Below, piece after piece: positions 24,201 through 35,118 of a stretch of DNA of 64,000 bases. The notes beneath the pieces were generated by a model, which was not told the origin of the DNA, did no database searches, and saw nothing but the letters and a program-made list of their open reading frames with translations. The position numbers were made by a program, and so were the translations under genes. The stretch's first letter is position 1; each line of letters begins with the position of its first letter. Source of the stretch: Sialis fuliginosa (Eukaryota > Arthropoda > Insecta > Megaloptera > Sialidae); NCBI GenBank assembly GCA_961205875.1, contig OY540810.1, forward strand, positions 24,366,001 through 24,430,000, given 5' to 3'.

Positions 24201-26357
24201 TGGGACGATATTCCTCCATCCAATTTTGTAATAGAATGGAAAAACTTTGAGAAGGAGTTACCCCTATTAGCTCAATTTAGAATTCCGAGATATTTAGGTC
24301 CGACTTACGCTTCAAGTAATATATTAATAGGTTTTTGTGACACCTGCGAAACATCGTATGGTGCCATGGTGTTTATAAGAACTGATAATGATAACGAAGT
24401 ACAAGTCAATCTAATATGTGCGAAGTCAAAGGTGTCCCCATTAAAATCATTATCCATACCGCGTTTAGAATTATGCGCCGCCTATTTGCTAGCTAAATTA
24501 CTTGACTTTGTTGTTAAAACATTTGTCGATCGTATATCGATAAATAAAATATACGCATTATCTGATTCAACTGTAACATTGAGTTGGATTAAATCATCTC
24601 CACATAGATGGAAGGTTTTTGTGGCTAATAGAGTCTCAAAAATACAAGAACTTACCGAAAATGTGAGTTGGTTTCACGTAAACAGTGAAAACAACATATC
24701 AGATTGTCTATCTAGGGGGCTATACCCTAGACAAATTATAAACAACCATGAATGGATACATGGACCCCCGTGGTTGAAATCGGAAATAAGCACTTGGCCT
24801 TTAAATTCGAACGATAATTTAAATTCAACATCTCTCGAACAAAAGAATGTTTCGTTATTAATTGCTAACGTGATCGATAATAGGGAAAATTCTGTATATC
24901 AACTGATTCAGAAATGTTCATCTTGGCTTAAATTATTAAATATTACAATTTACATTTTAAGATATTTAAAAATATTGCCCTTACGTAAGACAATCGAACC
25001 TGTAGATTTAGAAAAGTCGGAAAATAGTTTAATAAAAATAGTACAATCCATTCATTTTACTAACGATTTAATAGCGTTAAAAAACAATAAGCCTTGTTCG
25101 TCAGCCTTACAAAAATTGAAACCGTTTATCGTGGATGGTATTATTAGAGTCGGTGGACGTTTAAGCAATGCAAATCTAGATTTCAAACAACAACACCCCA
25201 TAATCTTACCGAAAAATGAACATATGGTAAAAGTACTTATTAATTATTTTCATCGCATTAATCTACATACCGGCCCTAACTTATTGATGTCTATACTAAG
25301 ACAGAAATATTGGATATTAGCAGGCCGATCTGTTGTTCGTAAGCAGGTAAATTCATGCAATTTCTGTTTTAAATTTAAACCAAGGCCTATCTATCCACAG
25401 ATGGCAGATTTACCTTCCGTAAGAGTAAATCAAACGAAACCATTCTTACATACTGGTACTGACTTCGCCGGTCCGTATCATATCACATTGACTAGGAAAA
25501 GAGGTGTACGCAGTCAAAAGGCATACATTTGTTTATTTATCTGTTTATGTACCAAGGCAGTACATTTAGAATTAGTTTCCGATCTATCCACTTCAATGTT
25601 CATTTTAGCGTTCAAGCGTTTTTTAGCCCGACGAGGGCCCTGTTCAATAGTGTATTCAGATAACGGTACTAATTACGTAGGTGCAAAATCGGATTTAGAC
25701 AACATCTATAATCTTCTCAATTCATCTGACTATTATTCACAATTTAAACAAGAATTGTTAAACAATAGAATAGAATGGAAATTCATTCCACCAAACGCAC
25801 CTCATTTTGGAGGGATTTGGGAGGCAAATATTAAGAGCGTTAAAACGCATTTGTCAAAAGCGATAGGGGCTCAGTTATTATCTTTCGAAGAAATGTATAC
25901 AGTGCTTACTCAAATAGAAGCTCTGTTAAACTCTAGACCTTTATCATGGCTAAGCACGGATCCTTCAGAACCGCTTGCCTTGACGCCGTCTCATTTTCTA
26001 ACTTACACTCCCTTAAAGTATTTGCCAGCCCTTCCTTTAGAAGAGGAAAATTTATATTTAGTCAACCGAAAGAGATTACTTGATGGTATAATACAATCTT
26101 ACTGGAAAAGATGGAGTACCGAGTATTTAACCACATTACAAATTAGACAAAAATGGAATACACCGACGTTACCTATAACAAGAGGTACGTTAGTTGTTCT
26201 AATACAAGATAATGTACCGCCATTACAGTGGCTATTAGGTATCGTGGAAGAGGTATTTGAGGGCAAAGATGGTATTGTTCGTGTCGCAACGGTGCGAACA
26301 AAAAATGGGACATATAAGCGCCCCGTAGTGCGTTTGTGCCCGTTACCTAGCCAATAA
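21219..26357 (+). CDS. BEL/Pao Gag-Pol polyprotein, 1712 aa, intact
   Basis: Encodes the capsid and enzymes for retrotransposition. Gag: charged N-terminus, DUF1759-like region (about 118-285; FSGEIKDWPIF), then three CX2CX3HX4C zinc knuckles (C322/C325/H329/C334; C355-C367; C373-C385). Aspartic protease: about 435-600, active motif LDSAS with D461. Reverse transcriptase: about 690-900, D791 in ALTADIKRMYL and YMDD at 867-870. RNase H: about 1035-1165 with D1040, E1084, D1116 and D1162. Integrase: zinc site H1345/H1350/C1380/C1383, catalytic D1415, D1481 and E1535, then a DUF5641-like tail (about 1610-1708, ending RPVVRLCPLP). There are no stops or frameshifts, as usual for BEL/Pao with its single frame. 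The start ATG has an AACAATGG context. A candidate splice acceptor lies nine bases upstream. All key residues seen fit a functional autonomous element. Confidence 0.95.
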   Translation: MEKQLKKLNKKKETIYARIQRIYDDSKLVHIAANLQNFKVRYITLQESKKEFIELIDKINDINVENKDDYIPNYQELESLDELYCHIEAVAKVVFKEENTVELPSKVSSTPRLPKVEIQVFSGEIKDWPIFHECFLNLIHNNTNLTLTDKVHYLVSKLNNNVLKYFSGIPPTGENYSVIWDTLVNKYEDERLLSTIYLDKIFEFKSITVQSVDNLNNFLVQFDASVKALKKLKIDDMANYILAYMALKKLDLETVKLFENKRRDSSLPSYEEIINFVEDQVKICQRLPPIAKGSSANNKNKVSHTFFNLQNSSSQDVSNKKCSICKELHKIHECTILLKIEPGERFKLIKSQNLCINCLGTHKTFYCKSQSKCKFCNKKHNTLLCFNNTADSQSVKIGDNESKVVECQPSGSDKNDNTYSMCATNSDPSVIESSSTILLSTAVVDVINASNQKHYARFILDSASQKNIITSSCCQRLNIPISKINSNIIGIGATSKQANGQIHLVIGSRVNPSFRYPINALVVDKIIDKLPHSLVNLNVLSHLDNIPLADDTFHTPSQVDGIIGAELYAYLLRPRRIIGPSHLPVAVETTLGFVVMGKAPVFSESEMVKTFCTFIDTPLENLVQRFWELEDVPQTKIQHPDDVKCEEIYRSTYKRQASGRYTVALPFKVSSSNLGNSYSVARQRFTSLERKFRHDPDYKQGYIGVINEYLQKGYLQRLVEPNLVDNCYYIPHHGILKENSSTPLRIVMDASAQSDNSVSLNDILYNGPKLQTDVLALFLKFRLFRYALTADIKRMYLPIELCKKHRCFQRMLWRFEENEPISTYELTTVTFGIKSSPYLALRTVTQLAIDEKDNYPLAARLAKEDMYMDDFITSVDSLEDAQFLYNQMIEFFKSGGFELAKWAVNSGELLELIPEHLRAPNVVQFETDSLKILGLQWHPYSDFLSFNLTIRECPCTKRNILSTVARFFDPLGLIAPVTLKLKLFIKVLWTYKLNWDDIPPSNFVIEWKNFEKELPLLAQFRIPRYLGPTYASSNILIGFCDTCETSYGAMVFIRTDNDNEVQVNLICAKSKVSPLKSLSIPRLELCAAYLLAKLLDFVVKTFVDRISINKIYALSDSTVTLSWIKSSPHRWKVFVANRVSKIQELTENVSWFHVNSENNISDCLSRGLYPRQIINNHEWIHGPPWLKSEISTWPLNSNDNLNSTSLEQKNVSLLIANVIDNRENSVYQLIQKCSSWLKLLNITIYILRYLKILPLRKTIEPVDLEKSENSLIKIVQSIHFTNDLIALKNNKPCSSALQKLKPFIVDGIIRVGGRLSNANLDFKQQHPIILPKNEHMVKVLINYFHRINLHTGPNLLMSILRQKYWILAGRSVVRKQVNSCNFCFKFKPRPIYPQMADLPSVRVNQTKPFLHTGTDFAGPYHITLTRKRGVRSQKAYICLFICLCTKAVHLELVSDLSTSMFILAFKRFLARRGPCSIVYSDNGTNYVGAKSDLDNIYNLLNSSDYYSQFKQELLNNRIEWKFIPPNAPHFGGIWEANIKSVKTHLSKAIGAQLLSFEEMYTVLTQIEALLNSRPLSWLSTDPSEPLALTPSHFLTYTPLKYLPALPLEEENLYLVNRKRLLDGIIQSYWKRWSTEYLTTLQIRQKWNTPTLPITRGTLVVLIQDNVPPLQWLLGIVEEVFEGKDGIVRVATVRTKNGTYKRPVVRLCPLPSQ

Positions 26358-26465
26358 GTTCTAGCATATATAGTAACTTACCGCATTAGTTTTTAAGGAT
26401 TTATTGTTAAGAATATTTTATTTTATTTTGTCTTTTGGTTGAAGGAAAACATTCCTTCAACAGTT

Positions 26466-26473
26466 GGGGGGAA
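26466..26473 (+). other. Polypurine tract
   Basis: GGGGGGAA abuts the 3' LTR, as expected for the plus-strand primer. The 116 bases between the pol stop and the LTR hold no other gene. Confidence 0.85.
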
Positions 26474-26847
26474 TGGTGTGGCCGTCAGGTTAAATCAGTA
26501 TATTTTTCATAAGGGTTTTTCTCCCACCACGTCGAAAGACAGAGAGACGCAAAATATAACAGTTTATGATTGATAGCGAAAGAATACGCATTATTTCAAG
26601 GTTAATAATTTACAATAATTAATAGTTTTTCAATATAAGTTATTTGTGTATGTGTAATATTATTTAGAGTCAAAATTAGTGTTTATTATTCAATATAAGG
26701 CAGAAGGAGTGATCCCATTTCCTGATTTCCATAAGTTTACCTTACTCCAACAAACAGCAGCACGTGGAACAACAATTAAATAAGGTATGTGCAAAATTAT
26801 CTATGTTTGAACCAGCAAATATAAAATTAAAATTTACACGCGAAACA
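26474..26847 (+). repeat. 3' LTR of the BEL/Pao element
   Basis: One difference from the 5' LTR across 374 bases. Followed by ATAACTATT, which does not repeat the 5' flank. Confidence 0.95.
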
Positions 26848-26972
26848 ATAACTATTAAATATTATAATTATTTGGTAAAGGTTTAATACAATTTAATAAT
26901 TAAACTATCGAAAATCCAAAATTTTGATTTATGAATACATTTTTTTTAATGTTAATTAAGAAATTATACCAA

Positions 26973-27740
26973 AAAAACATCTGTCAAGTAAATGTACAGT
27001 GTTTACTCGTGCTAAATTCATCAAGGATAGTTAATTATTGAACAATTTAAATAAAAATCAATAAAGTGTTAAGATAAATTGCCTGGCATTGGTTAACCAT
27101 TTAATTTTTGTACAATTTGACTAAAAAATATTCGTTCGAAATTTTTCTTAAGACGCACCTGATTATTTTTTCGTATATTTTTAATTTTTTGACAATTTCA
27201 ATCGAAAAATATAACAAACATCAAAATGACATTTAATATGTCAAAGTAAACATCAATTTAAAAAAATAAAACAAGAATTTTTACAGCAAATTCAGATAAA
27301 TGTTTGTAAGGGAATTTTTACAACAAACGTTGTAGACCTATATTATAGGAAATTGAATGCTCTACAAAAAAGATTCTATAAAATTTTCACGTAATATGTG
27401 TCGTTCTAGAGACATCTTGAAAAAATAAATATTTTGGGATGTCACCCCTCGTATTACACACGATTTTGATGATTTTGAAATGAGACTGTTGTCAAGCCAG
27501 ATCCAACCATCCAATCAAGTTTAATTAATATTGGTTCAGTGGTTCATGAATTATGCGTGTGACAAGGATTCAGGAGACACACACACACACACACACACAT
27601 ACACACACAGCAGACAGACACAGAACAAAAAGTGTTTGTTTTGACCTGAAACGGAAAGATCAATTTAAAATTTTGAAATCGGAGAACAATTTTTTTGTCT
27701 CATTCTAAAACATTCACAAAACTCCTCGTATCTTATAAAA
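26973..27740 (+). repeat. Dispersed repeat family A, copy 4
   Basis: AAAACATCTGTCAAGTAAAT through GGGATGTCACCCCTCG to CACAAAACTCCTCGTATCTT, same order as copy 1. Contains a (CA)n run at 27579-27609. It lies 125 bp beyond the BEL 3' LTR. Confidence 0.75.
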
Positions 27741-27883
27741 ATATAAGGATATTATTTTCAAAATAAAAATTCATAACGTTTAATTTTGAATTGAATTTGA
27801 AAAAAAAATAATAAAATTTATTCGATATTGCATACCTACTAAAATACCAATCAATAATATTCAAATAACATGTTCCAGATGTA

Positions 27884-28669
27884 GGGGAAAGTCAGTGAAT
27901 TTGGACCACTTTTTTTAATTAAGATATTTAGTATACTAGTTTTAGGTTTACACAAATTATTTTTTTATGAAATGAAACAGCAGTTTATAGATTTTATTTT
28001 TACTTAGTATTAATCAACATAATTATTATAAACTCGATAGAAATCAACAAAATGTGAGATCGGAGCTTTGTTTCAATTTAGCGAACCGGTACTGTAAATT
28101 GGACCTATCTTAACTAAAATATACCTGTAAACAAAATATAATATATAAGTAATTATTTATCATAAGTATTAAAACAAAAAATTATAAGAAATCAGTCTCG
28201 TTACATTATTTCATTTAAATTATTCAAGAAAAACAATCATCACATATGTGAGGATTATTGGTATAAGTTTCATGATTCCATTTATGGCAACTACATGCGG
28301 TCCATTTTCACCAACAATGTGAAAAGTGAGACAAAAATCTAACAAAAATTAAACCTATCAAAACCGCCAATCAATCCATGACAGTTAATTGTCGATAAAT
28401 TGCTGCTGCAAACTAAAATTAAAAACGCTGTATGCTTACCTTTGTACTAACTACACCTTTAGCACGAATCACTCAAAATTACATCAAAAATCATTTATTT
28501 ACATTTGCGGAAACAAAACATTAACATTCAACATATAACAATATAGCCGATATGCAATAAAGTTAGGCGCCTTTCGCACGGTGTTGCCATTTAAGAAATC
28601 AGAAAACTACTTTTCGAGATATAAGGGTGGTTCAATTTAGCGAGTGGTCCAATATACCATACTTTCCCC
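27884..28669. mobile_element. 786-bp TIR element with GGGGAAAGT ends, TA-flanked
   Basis: The left end (GGGGAAAGTCAGTGAATTTG) and the reverse complement of the right end (GGGGAAAGTATGGTATATTG) match at most positions and both continue GACCACT. TA at 27882-27883 and 28670-28671. AATTTGGACC-like motifs recur inside (about 28094 and 28302). The end design, GGGGA..GT...TTNGGAC, resembles the element nested in the BEL leader. No transposase frame. Confidence 0.7.
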
Positions 28670-28679
28670 TATATTAAAT

Positions 28680-29070
28680 TCTTATATACATATGTATACA
28701 TGAGAATTTACTCATTTATTTTATTTAACCATAAATAATTAAGACTAAATTAAGTGATAATACATTTAATTGTTCGTGTATATAACAATATGAATATGTA
28801 AAATATGTGTATAATAAATTACAATAAAACGTTGTTAGTGCCGTTAAAAAGCAATTCAAACGCAGTTATATTTTATAAATAATTAATAAATTATGTATGG
28901 GGGCGTGTGTGAGGAACAATAATACCAAGTACTTTGTCATTTGTATTAGAGTTATCCAGATGTATGTATGTATGTTAATAAATAATAATATTATATACTT
29001 TGAAATATGATCAGATAATTCTTTTTGTAGGTATTGAATTAATCTATGTAATAATAAATATATGTATTAG
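28680..29070. other. AT-rich non-coding stretch
   Basis: Only short A/T repeats and ATGTATGTATG runs. Confidence 0.35.
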
Positions 29071-29072
29071 AA

Positions 29073-29690
29073 CTAGAGCTAGGTGCGTGAGTAATTTTTG
29101 CTCACGATCACGCACATTCACGAGAGAAATTTTTAGACACGTCCGCTCCCTCACGGTTAAAAAAAAGTATTCACGATCACGCATGCTCACGAATCCTATT
29201 TTTTTACTCACGCTGGATTACGTACGCCGGGTTACGCCCGTGACACGATTTAATGTAATTGTTGTAAATTAAATTTTGAAATGATGAAAATTATGTTTTT
29301 AACATGCATTGTATTATTTATGTGTATATTTATATTGATATTATTTCTTCTAAACTGCATTTATAGTACAAGTAATAGCAAACAAAACAATAAGAAAATA
29401 AAGCTGCAATGCATTTTAAAATCTTTTTTGGTGTTCCGATAGAGTTGGCAATACTGACCATGTGAAAGTGTTTCTAAAAATGACATTTATTTATTATACT
29501 GTATTTTTCAATGTTAAAATTCGTTTTAAAATATTATTATAACTATGCATTATTAGTTCAGATATAAAAAAAGATCGAATTTGTTTATAAAAAAAATTAA
29601 CTTCAAAATATATTCACGGACTCACGCACGATCACACACGGTTGTTTTAATTTGACTCACGATCACGCACGCTCACGATTCAAGATTTGA
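29073..29690. repeat. Paired clusters of CACGATCACGCAC motifs
   Basis: The left cluster (29077-29235) and right cluster (29615-29683) both hold repeated CTCACGATCACGCAC-type units in a region otherwise poor in C and G. The pair probably marks the two ends of one AT-rich-centred element. The 90-codon frame at 29000-29272 runs through the left cluster and is not credible as a gene. Confidence 0.5.
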
Positions 29691-29699
29691 AAAAAAATT

Positions 29700-30523
29700 T
29701 TTGGTCCCATCTTTTAAAGGACTCGATATTCCCCGGAATGAAACGATGGATGTTAGCACTATTAAAAAAAAAAAGTTAGTTTTTGTCTTGACCGTGTGTA
29801 GCACAATTTGTTTCGCCGGCGCGGGCGTCGTCGGGTCTTGGCAAGTTTGAAAATTGTTTTGTAGAAAAACGTATTCATGTCATTTCGCCTAGTTTTTTTG
29901 TTTAATTCGCTTTTTTGATAGTAAAAATAGTTGTAGATACTATCTCAATAACAGATAAAATTATTATACCGATTTATAATAAAAATGTTTGAAATAAAAT
30001 GACATAATAGAATGAAAATATATCTCAGATATAAATAAAAACAACAATTATTTATATTCAATTTCATAGCAGAATGTGTTAACTAAACATATTTAATTTC
30101 TTTTGTATCATGATGTATAAAAAATTTTGTGCTTTTTTATTTTTAAATGAAATTATAACACGTCATTAATTTCAAACAACTTTATAGTTTAATATTTGGA
30201 ATGAATTTTTATCAAGTATGTGTAGGGGTATAGGTGACATATACTTTTAGAGAAGTTGTCAGTTCCCAAATGTATACGTTTGTATTTTGTGTAATAAACT
30301 TTTAGTAGTTTGTTTGAAGTCTTTTGTGCCGATCAATATATTTTCATTCAATATGCTGTTGGATTCATCGATCAGGGTAAGTGCCTTTTCACACTGTTTT
30401 TATTAGTGAATTTGTCACATCTTTCTCGACCTATTCAGTTTGAATCAGCGACGTAATAGATTTAGCTTTGAACCGAATGCTACATGCTACAGAATTTTAA
30501 TGCTGAAATTTTTACAAATAAGA
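29700..30523. other. Non-coding stretch with a short GC-rich patch
   Basis: A 35-base patch at 29811-29847 (CGCCGGCGCGGGCGTCGTCG) stands out sharply. Nothing else recognised. Confidence 0.35.
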
Positions 30524-30531
30524 ATTACGAC

Positions 30532-30754
30532 CATAGACATAGAGCATGGACCGCGCATTCTGTATTAATATAATGGTGTAACATTTCTCCAAAACAGTGA
30601 GAGAGATGCGGTGGCGTTTGGGATATATCTACCTCTTTTTCTAATAAGAATGAAATAGACACTCTTGTTTAAATAAGGTCAAGTATATCCCAAACCATTT
30701 TCTATCTCTTTCTTTTGACACGACTTTGTTTTCGAGTCATGCTCTATGTCTATG
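30532..30754. mobile_element. 223-bp MITE with 8-bp target duplication (hAT-like)
   Basis: Inverted ends CATAGACATAGAGCATG. Flanks ATTACGAC (30524-30531) and ATTACAAC (30755-30762) agree at 7 of 8 bases. An internal inverted pair TGGGATATATC/TATATCCCA is also present. Confidence 0.8.
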
Positions 30755-30762
30755 ATTACAAC

Positions 30763-33760
30763 CAATTTTTAGGGTAGGAGCAAGATAAATATCTCATATT
30801 TAAAAAAATTCAAAGAGTAATACATATTTTAGAGTAGACCATCTTTTTATATAAAATTAATGTAAGTATGTTAAAGTAATGACTAATCATTTTTTAAATG
30901 TACCCTATTAATTTTACATATAAGTTCTTAATAAATGAGTATAGCAGTTGATAAAAAAGTGGTTTGATAACCTGTAAAAAATCACCTACGTTTTACAAAA
31001 GATTTACGATATAATTTATAAAATACAATATAATTTTGTAAATTTTAAATAAGATTTTTTTATCTACGCTGTATTATAATATGTACATTCTGTGATGAAT
31101 TGTCGGCTGCAAACTTTCCCAAAATCCTTTAATTGGAGGTATAATATAACATAAACCAAATTTCTTAACAAAACCAATTATTCGAAGTTCGTTACAATAT
31201 ATCATATAAATGAAATAGATGGCAGTAAGGTAATTTATTGCTCAAGAACTCACAAAGAGCCATTTTAGATTCGCCCCTGAATGACGCTTCTTATTCATAA
31301 CATTATGAAATATGCGATATTTAAATCCAACAAACATTAAAATATACATATAACATTTTTCAACTTAAGCGTTGCATTTCTTTAAAAAAAAACATAAATC
31401 ATTAAAAAAACAGTACGCACGGTTGGTTTTAAAATATGAAAAAATATGTTGGTGAGGAAAATAAGACTCATTATGCATATGTGCATGAGTGTGCTCGGTT
31501 ACATAGGCGTGTCAAGTGTGGGGTTCTGTATTAAAAAAAAGTATATATGATGTACTAAATCACTACTGCATATACATATGTACTGATTTTGGCCTCTAAC
31601 AATAAGATTGTATGTACTTTGTGCTGTTAGTCTGGAACAATATTTAACTCTTATTATTTTCACTTAAGCCATTGAGTGATCTGTTTTTAGATTGGTCTCC
31701 TAAAATGCAACAAAAAAATGTTATATTATTATGACCTTTTGATTTTAACTCTTCAGTCACGTTATTTGCTTTTAAATGTCGTTATCAGAGCGTTCCCCTC
31801 TTCTAATTTTTAAACTGTCAATTAAAAAAATCTGAAAAAATTCCAAAATAGCTTTTAATTAGTACTTTCAATGAAAATTATATCGAACACTGTAGCTAAA
31901 ATAGTTTGTGAAAAATTTTGAAATAACAATTTCAAATCGTAATGATTACGGAACCCTATCATGTGCGTGCCCAACAAATACTTGGCCGTTTTATTTTTAT
32001 CTGTTCTATAGTTGATATTGTCTCGGTCTCGATAAAATTTAAGCAAGTCTCGTTTCGGTCTTGGGCTCAAAGATGAGGCGTTTTATTCTGGTGTGAAACC
32101 CTAGAATTTAATTTTAATCGTTTAAGCGACATTTTCACGGGGCGATGTGAGTAGAACGATCATTGAGAATCTAAGATAAGTCGAATGCAAATTAAATGTG
32201 TTTTTGTATAAAAATTTAGTATTCTTTTGTCTTTAATGAAGAGAAATATTGAAACAAGACAAATATAATGCCCTCTTATTACTTATTGATTGAATGTTTC
32301 TGTTCCAAAAATCGGAATGGTGTTTTTGTTTATTTGTAATGATATTACATTCACATAAAATATGTTAATATTGACTTTTATGAAGAAATATTATCATAAT
32401 GTTCTATTATGATCTTCTAAATTATCCAACTGATTTACATAAAAATGGCAATTTTAGATAGTTTATGTATAAATATAAAATACTTATATGTATTTTAAGA
32501 AGTAGTAGTTTGTTATAAAAATCAAATGTACATAATTTATTGAATATGACATTTTCTGTATACTAGATACATATTTATATTAAAATGATAGCAGTTTATT
32601 AAAAATGCATAACGATATGAGAAAAATGTAACTTTTAATATGATTTGATATTTAACAATAGTAACGTACTCATTTGCTGATTTGAAGTATATACACTTCA
32701 TACAAAATGCCATTTGGTCTGTTAATTTAATTGCTAGGAATTATTCATTTCCAACTAGAATTGATAGAAATATGAAATGGCATTTATGTCAAAGTAAATT
32801 AACACATATTAAACTTGAAATGTAGTTTTTTGCATGAAAACATAATCGATTCTTCATTAAATAATGACATTTTATATGAATACGTTAACGGACTTTTTTG
32901 AAAATATCTCGGACAACAAAGTTTTTTTTAAATCTAGTTAAATTATTTATGGTAGTTACATGTAATGAGTAATGGAACTAAAATTTTAGGAAAAATTAAA
33001 ATTCATAAATAACATTTCACTATCCGTATTGCAATAATCTATAGACTTATTGTATTTTTAAATAAAAAATTATAATTTTTTTAATAAGTCTGTCTCCATG
33101 TATCTGTAGATCCAGTAGTAATAGTTATCAAAAAAATTCTAGTGTTCCGTACCGAAATCGGAAAAAGAAACACTTATGAAATCAAAACAGTTTGTCTACT
33201 TAACCTAACCTAACCTACATTTCCAGCTACTGAACTGTTTGACCAAGAAAGCTAAGGTATGGCGTAATTATAATAGATCCAATTTTTATTTTTTGGGTGC
33301 TTTTTGAGGAAGGAAACAAACATTTTTATTCAGTTCCGGCGTGTAAAGAATCAAATGAAAGATGACAATGCAATGAATTCAAACATGTAAACGTTTTGTT
33401 ACTATTAAAATCTTATTTTAACTAATAAAAAAAAAAACATAAAAATATTTGGTATAATGCTCATATCTTCAAAATGGTGAGAAAATCTGAAAAAATGGGA
33501 ATATGTATGATGACGCTGAAATTTTATGAAAACTATCAGTTTTTACAATAACGTATCTTTTCAAAAACAATTCAAAATTGTTATAAAAAATAATAAATTT
33601 GGAGCAATCTATTTCCAAGCAAATTAAATATTAAATTAAATATGACTAGCGTTTAATTTTTAACATTTATAATTTCGTTCAATGAGAAAACGACCGATAG
33701 AAACAAAAAGAGTTTTGTCAAATTACAAAATAGGGTATTAAGCTTATTGTAAGGTGAAAC
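30763..33760. other. Long AT-rich non-coding stretch
   Basis: No gene recognised. It holds a GTCTCGGTCTCG cluster at 31995-32065 (same motif type as 17.1 and 50.4 kb) and AACCTAACCTAACCTA at 33202-33217, three units of the insect telomere motif. Confidence 0.35.
33202..33217. repeat. Interstitial telomere-type motif, three CCTAA units
   Basis: AACCTAACCTAACCTA. Short enough to be chance or a small simple repeat, but it matches the canonical insect telomere unit TTAGG. Confidence 0.4.
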
Positions 33761-33765
33761 AATCC

Positions 33766-34410
33766 TTTAGACCTTGTTAGACACGCCACTGCCATGATAA
33801 ATGCCATCCAGACCTAAAAAATCACTAGACATGTTTCCTAACCTCACCTGTCTAACCGACATCAAGTCGTTAATCCTGGCCCACAAAAACGAGCGTTAAT
33901 GACCCTAACCGCCGCGAGCGGATGATTTAACCTTATTATCACGTCTACAACACATATTAGCAACTGTACTACACAGTTCTACTATGCGGTTGTCACACCA
34001 TCTGTGACGCAAGTATATTTTTAATTAGAAGAAAACTATACTAAATTCATATTATTCAAAACAATAAAATTAAGATACGAAAATAACCGATTTTTATGAG
34101 TTTTACACTTCTTAAAATCAATGGGTCTTTATTAGATGATTATTTAAAAAATATTTATTTTATGTTGAAAATTCGACGCGTTTGATGGCTGGCAGGTGTG
34201 ATTTCTAAAGAAAAGAATGGGTTAACGAACCGTCTTAGTAATTCACACATTCCCCATATCATCACCGTTTCTGCACTTTCCTTTGCCGCGGTATTGATTT
34301 GTGAAACGTAGAGCGTCTCCGGGTTATTACGTGGGACAATTAAGAATCAATTAACAATTTACTACGCACGAATCTTAAGTTCCGTGATAAATAGAAAACA
34401 ATTAGTGTGT
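33766..34410. promoter_or_regulatory. Unique, less AT-rich block; candidate enhancer
   Basis: Around 33766-33965 and 34175-34390 the sequence is free of A/T runs and repeats. It carries CACCTG and TTAATCC motifs, GACCCTAACCGCCGCGAGCG near 33901, TTGCCGCGG and ATTACGTGGG. There is no sustained open frame. Composition and motif density resemble conserved non-coding regulatory DNA; conservation cannot be tested here. Confidence 0.25.
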
Positions 34411-34773
34411 AAGAGATGATCTGTAAGTGAATGAAGAAGGAATAAAATTTAATTTCTGAATATATTGTTATTTTCCAAGTGTATCTGAAATAATATAAAT
34501 ATTTTAATACTTATTTATTAAATTATTGAACGAGTGATAAAGCTTAAAGTTATGCAAAAAAATAGTTAAAAACTTTATCGATTAAATATTATTTCATTAA
34601 AAATCACATCGAAATACAACTTTCTATGTTTAAAAAAAAGATACAGATACTCACACACACAGGGAGACAAACATACAAACAATACTTATTACTCTATTTT
34701 GCGTCAGGCGGGTTAAAATTACTAGATGTTTGCTTAAAATGCAAAATTTTGTGAAATTATCAATTACCTCATA

Positions 34774-35116
34774 CCCAGGAAAAAAATTAGATTTGAAATG
34801 ATCAAATCAGATCTTGATAGATCTGCATTTTGAGACATCATATTTTTTCAATGGTTTTTGATTTGTGGAAACATACAAAGATCTACAACGACCTACAAAG
34901 ATCTACAAAGATCTCTAAAAATCGTTGTAGATCGTGATAGAGATTGAAACGTTGAAAATTAATGAATTTTCAACGTTACAACGATCTTCAGAGATTTTTG
35001 TAGATTTTTGTAGATTATTGTAAATCTTTGCAGGTCTCCACAGATCAAAAATTAGTGAACAAATATGACGTTGTCTCAAAATGCAGATCTATCAAGATCT
35101 AAAAATTTTTCCAGGG
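34774..35116. mobile_element. 343-bp palindromic MITE with GATCT motifs, TA-flanked
   Basis: Inverted ends CCCAGGAAAAAAATTAGAT and CCCTGGAAAAATTTTTAGAT. Further inverted blocks (ATCTTGATAGATCTGCATTT) run towards the centre near 34960. AAAGATCTACAA-type units repeat on both sides. TA at 34772-34773 and 35117-35118. Confidence 0.75.
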
Positions 35117-35118
35117 TA

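Larger units (their letters stand above)
19030..26847 (+). mobile_element. Full-length BEL/Pao LTR retrotransposon with a nested TIR element
   Basis: The 7818-bp element has two 374-bp LTRs starting TGGTGTGG and ending CGAAACA. It also has a tRNA-Tyr-type primer-binding site directly after the 5' LTR, a G-rich polypurine tract before the 3' LTR, and one long Gag-Pol frame with protease, reverse transcriptase, RNase H and integrase in that order, the BEL/Pao order. The LTRs differ at one position (C at about 19070, G at about 26514), so insertion was recent. A 1475-bp TIR element occupies most of the 5' leader. There is no env-like frame after pol. The expected 4-6 bp target duplication is missing (GCAAA against ATAAC). 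Confidence 0.95.

Noticed and set aside
26358-26473. Possible env gene after pol
   Set aside because: Only 116 bases separate the pol stop from the 3' LTR; there is no room for an envelope frame.
34774-35116. CRISPR-like regular repeats (AAAGATCTACAA words)
   Set aside because: The units are irregular, inverted about a centre and TA-flanked; it is a eukaryotic MITE.
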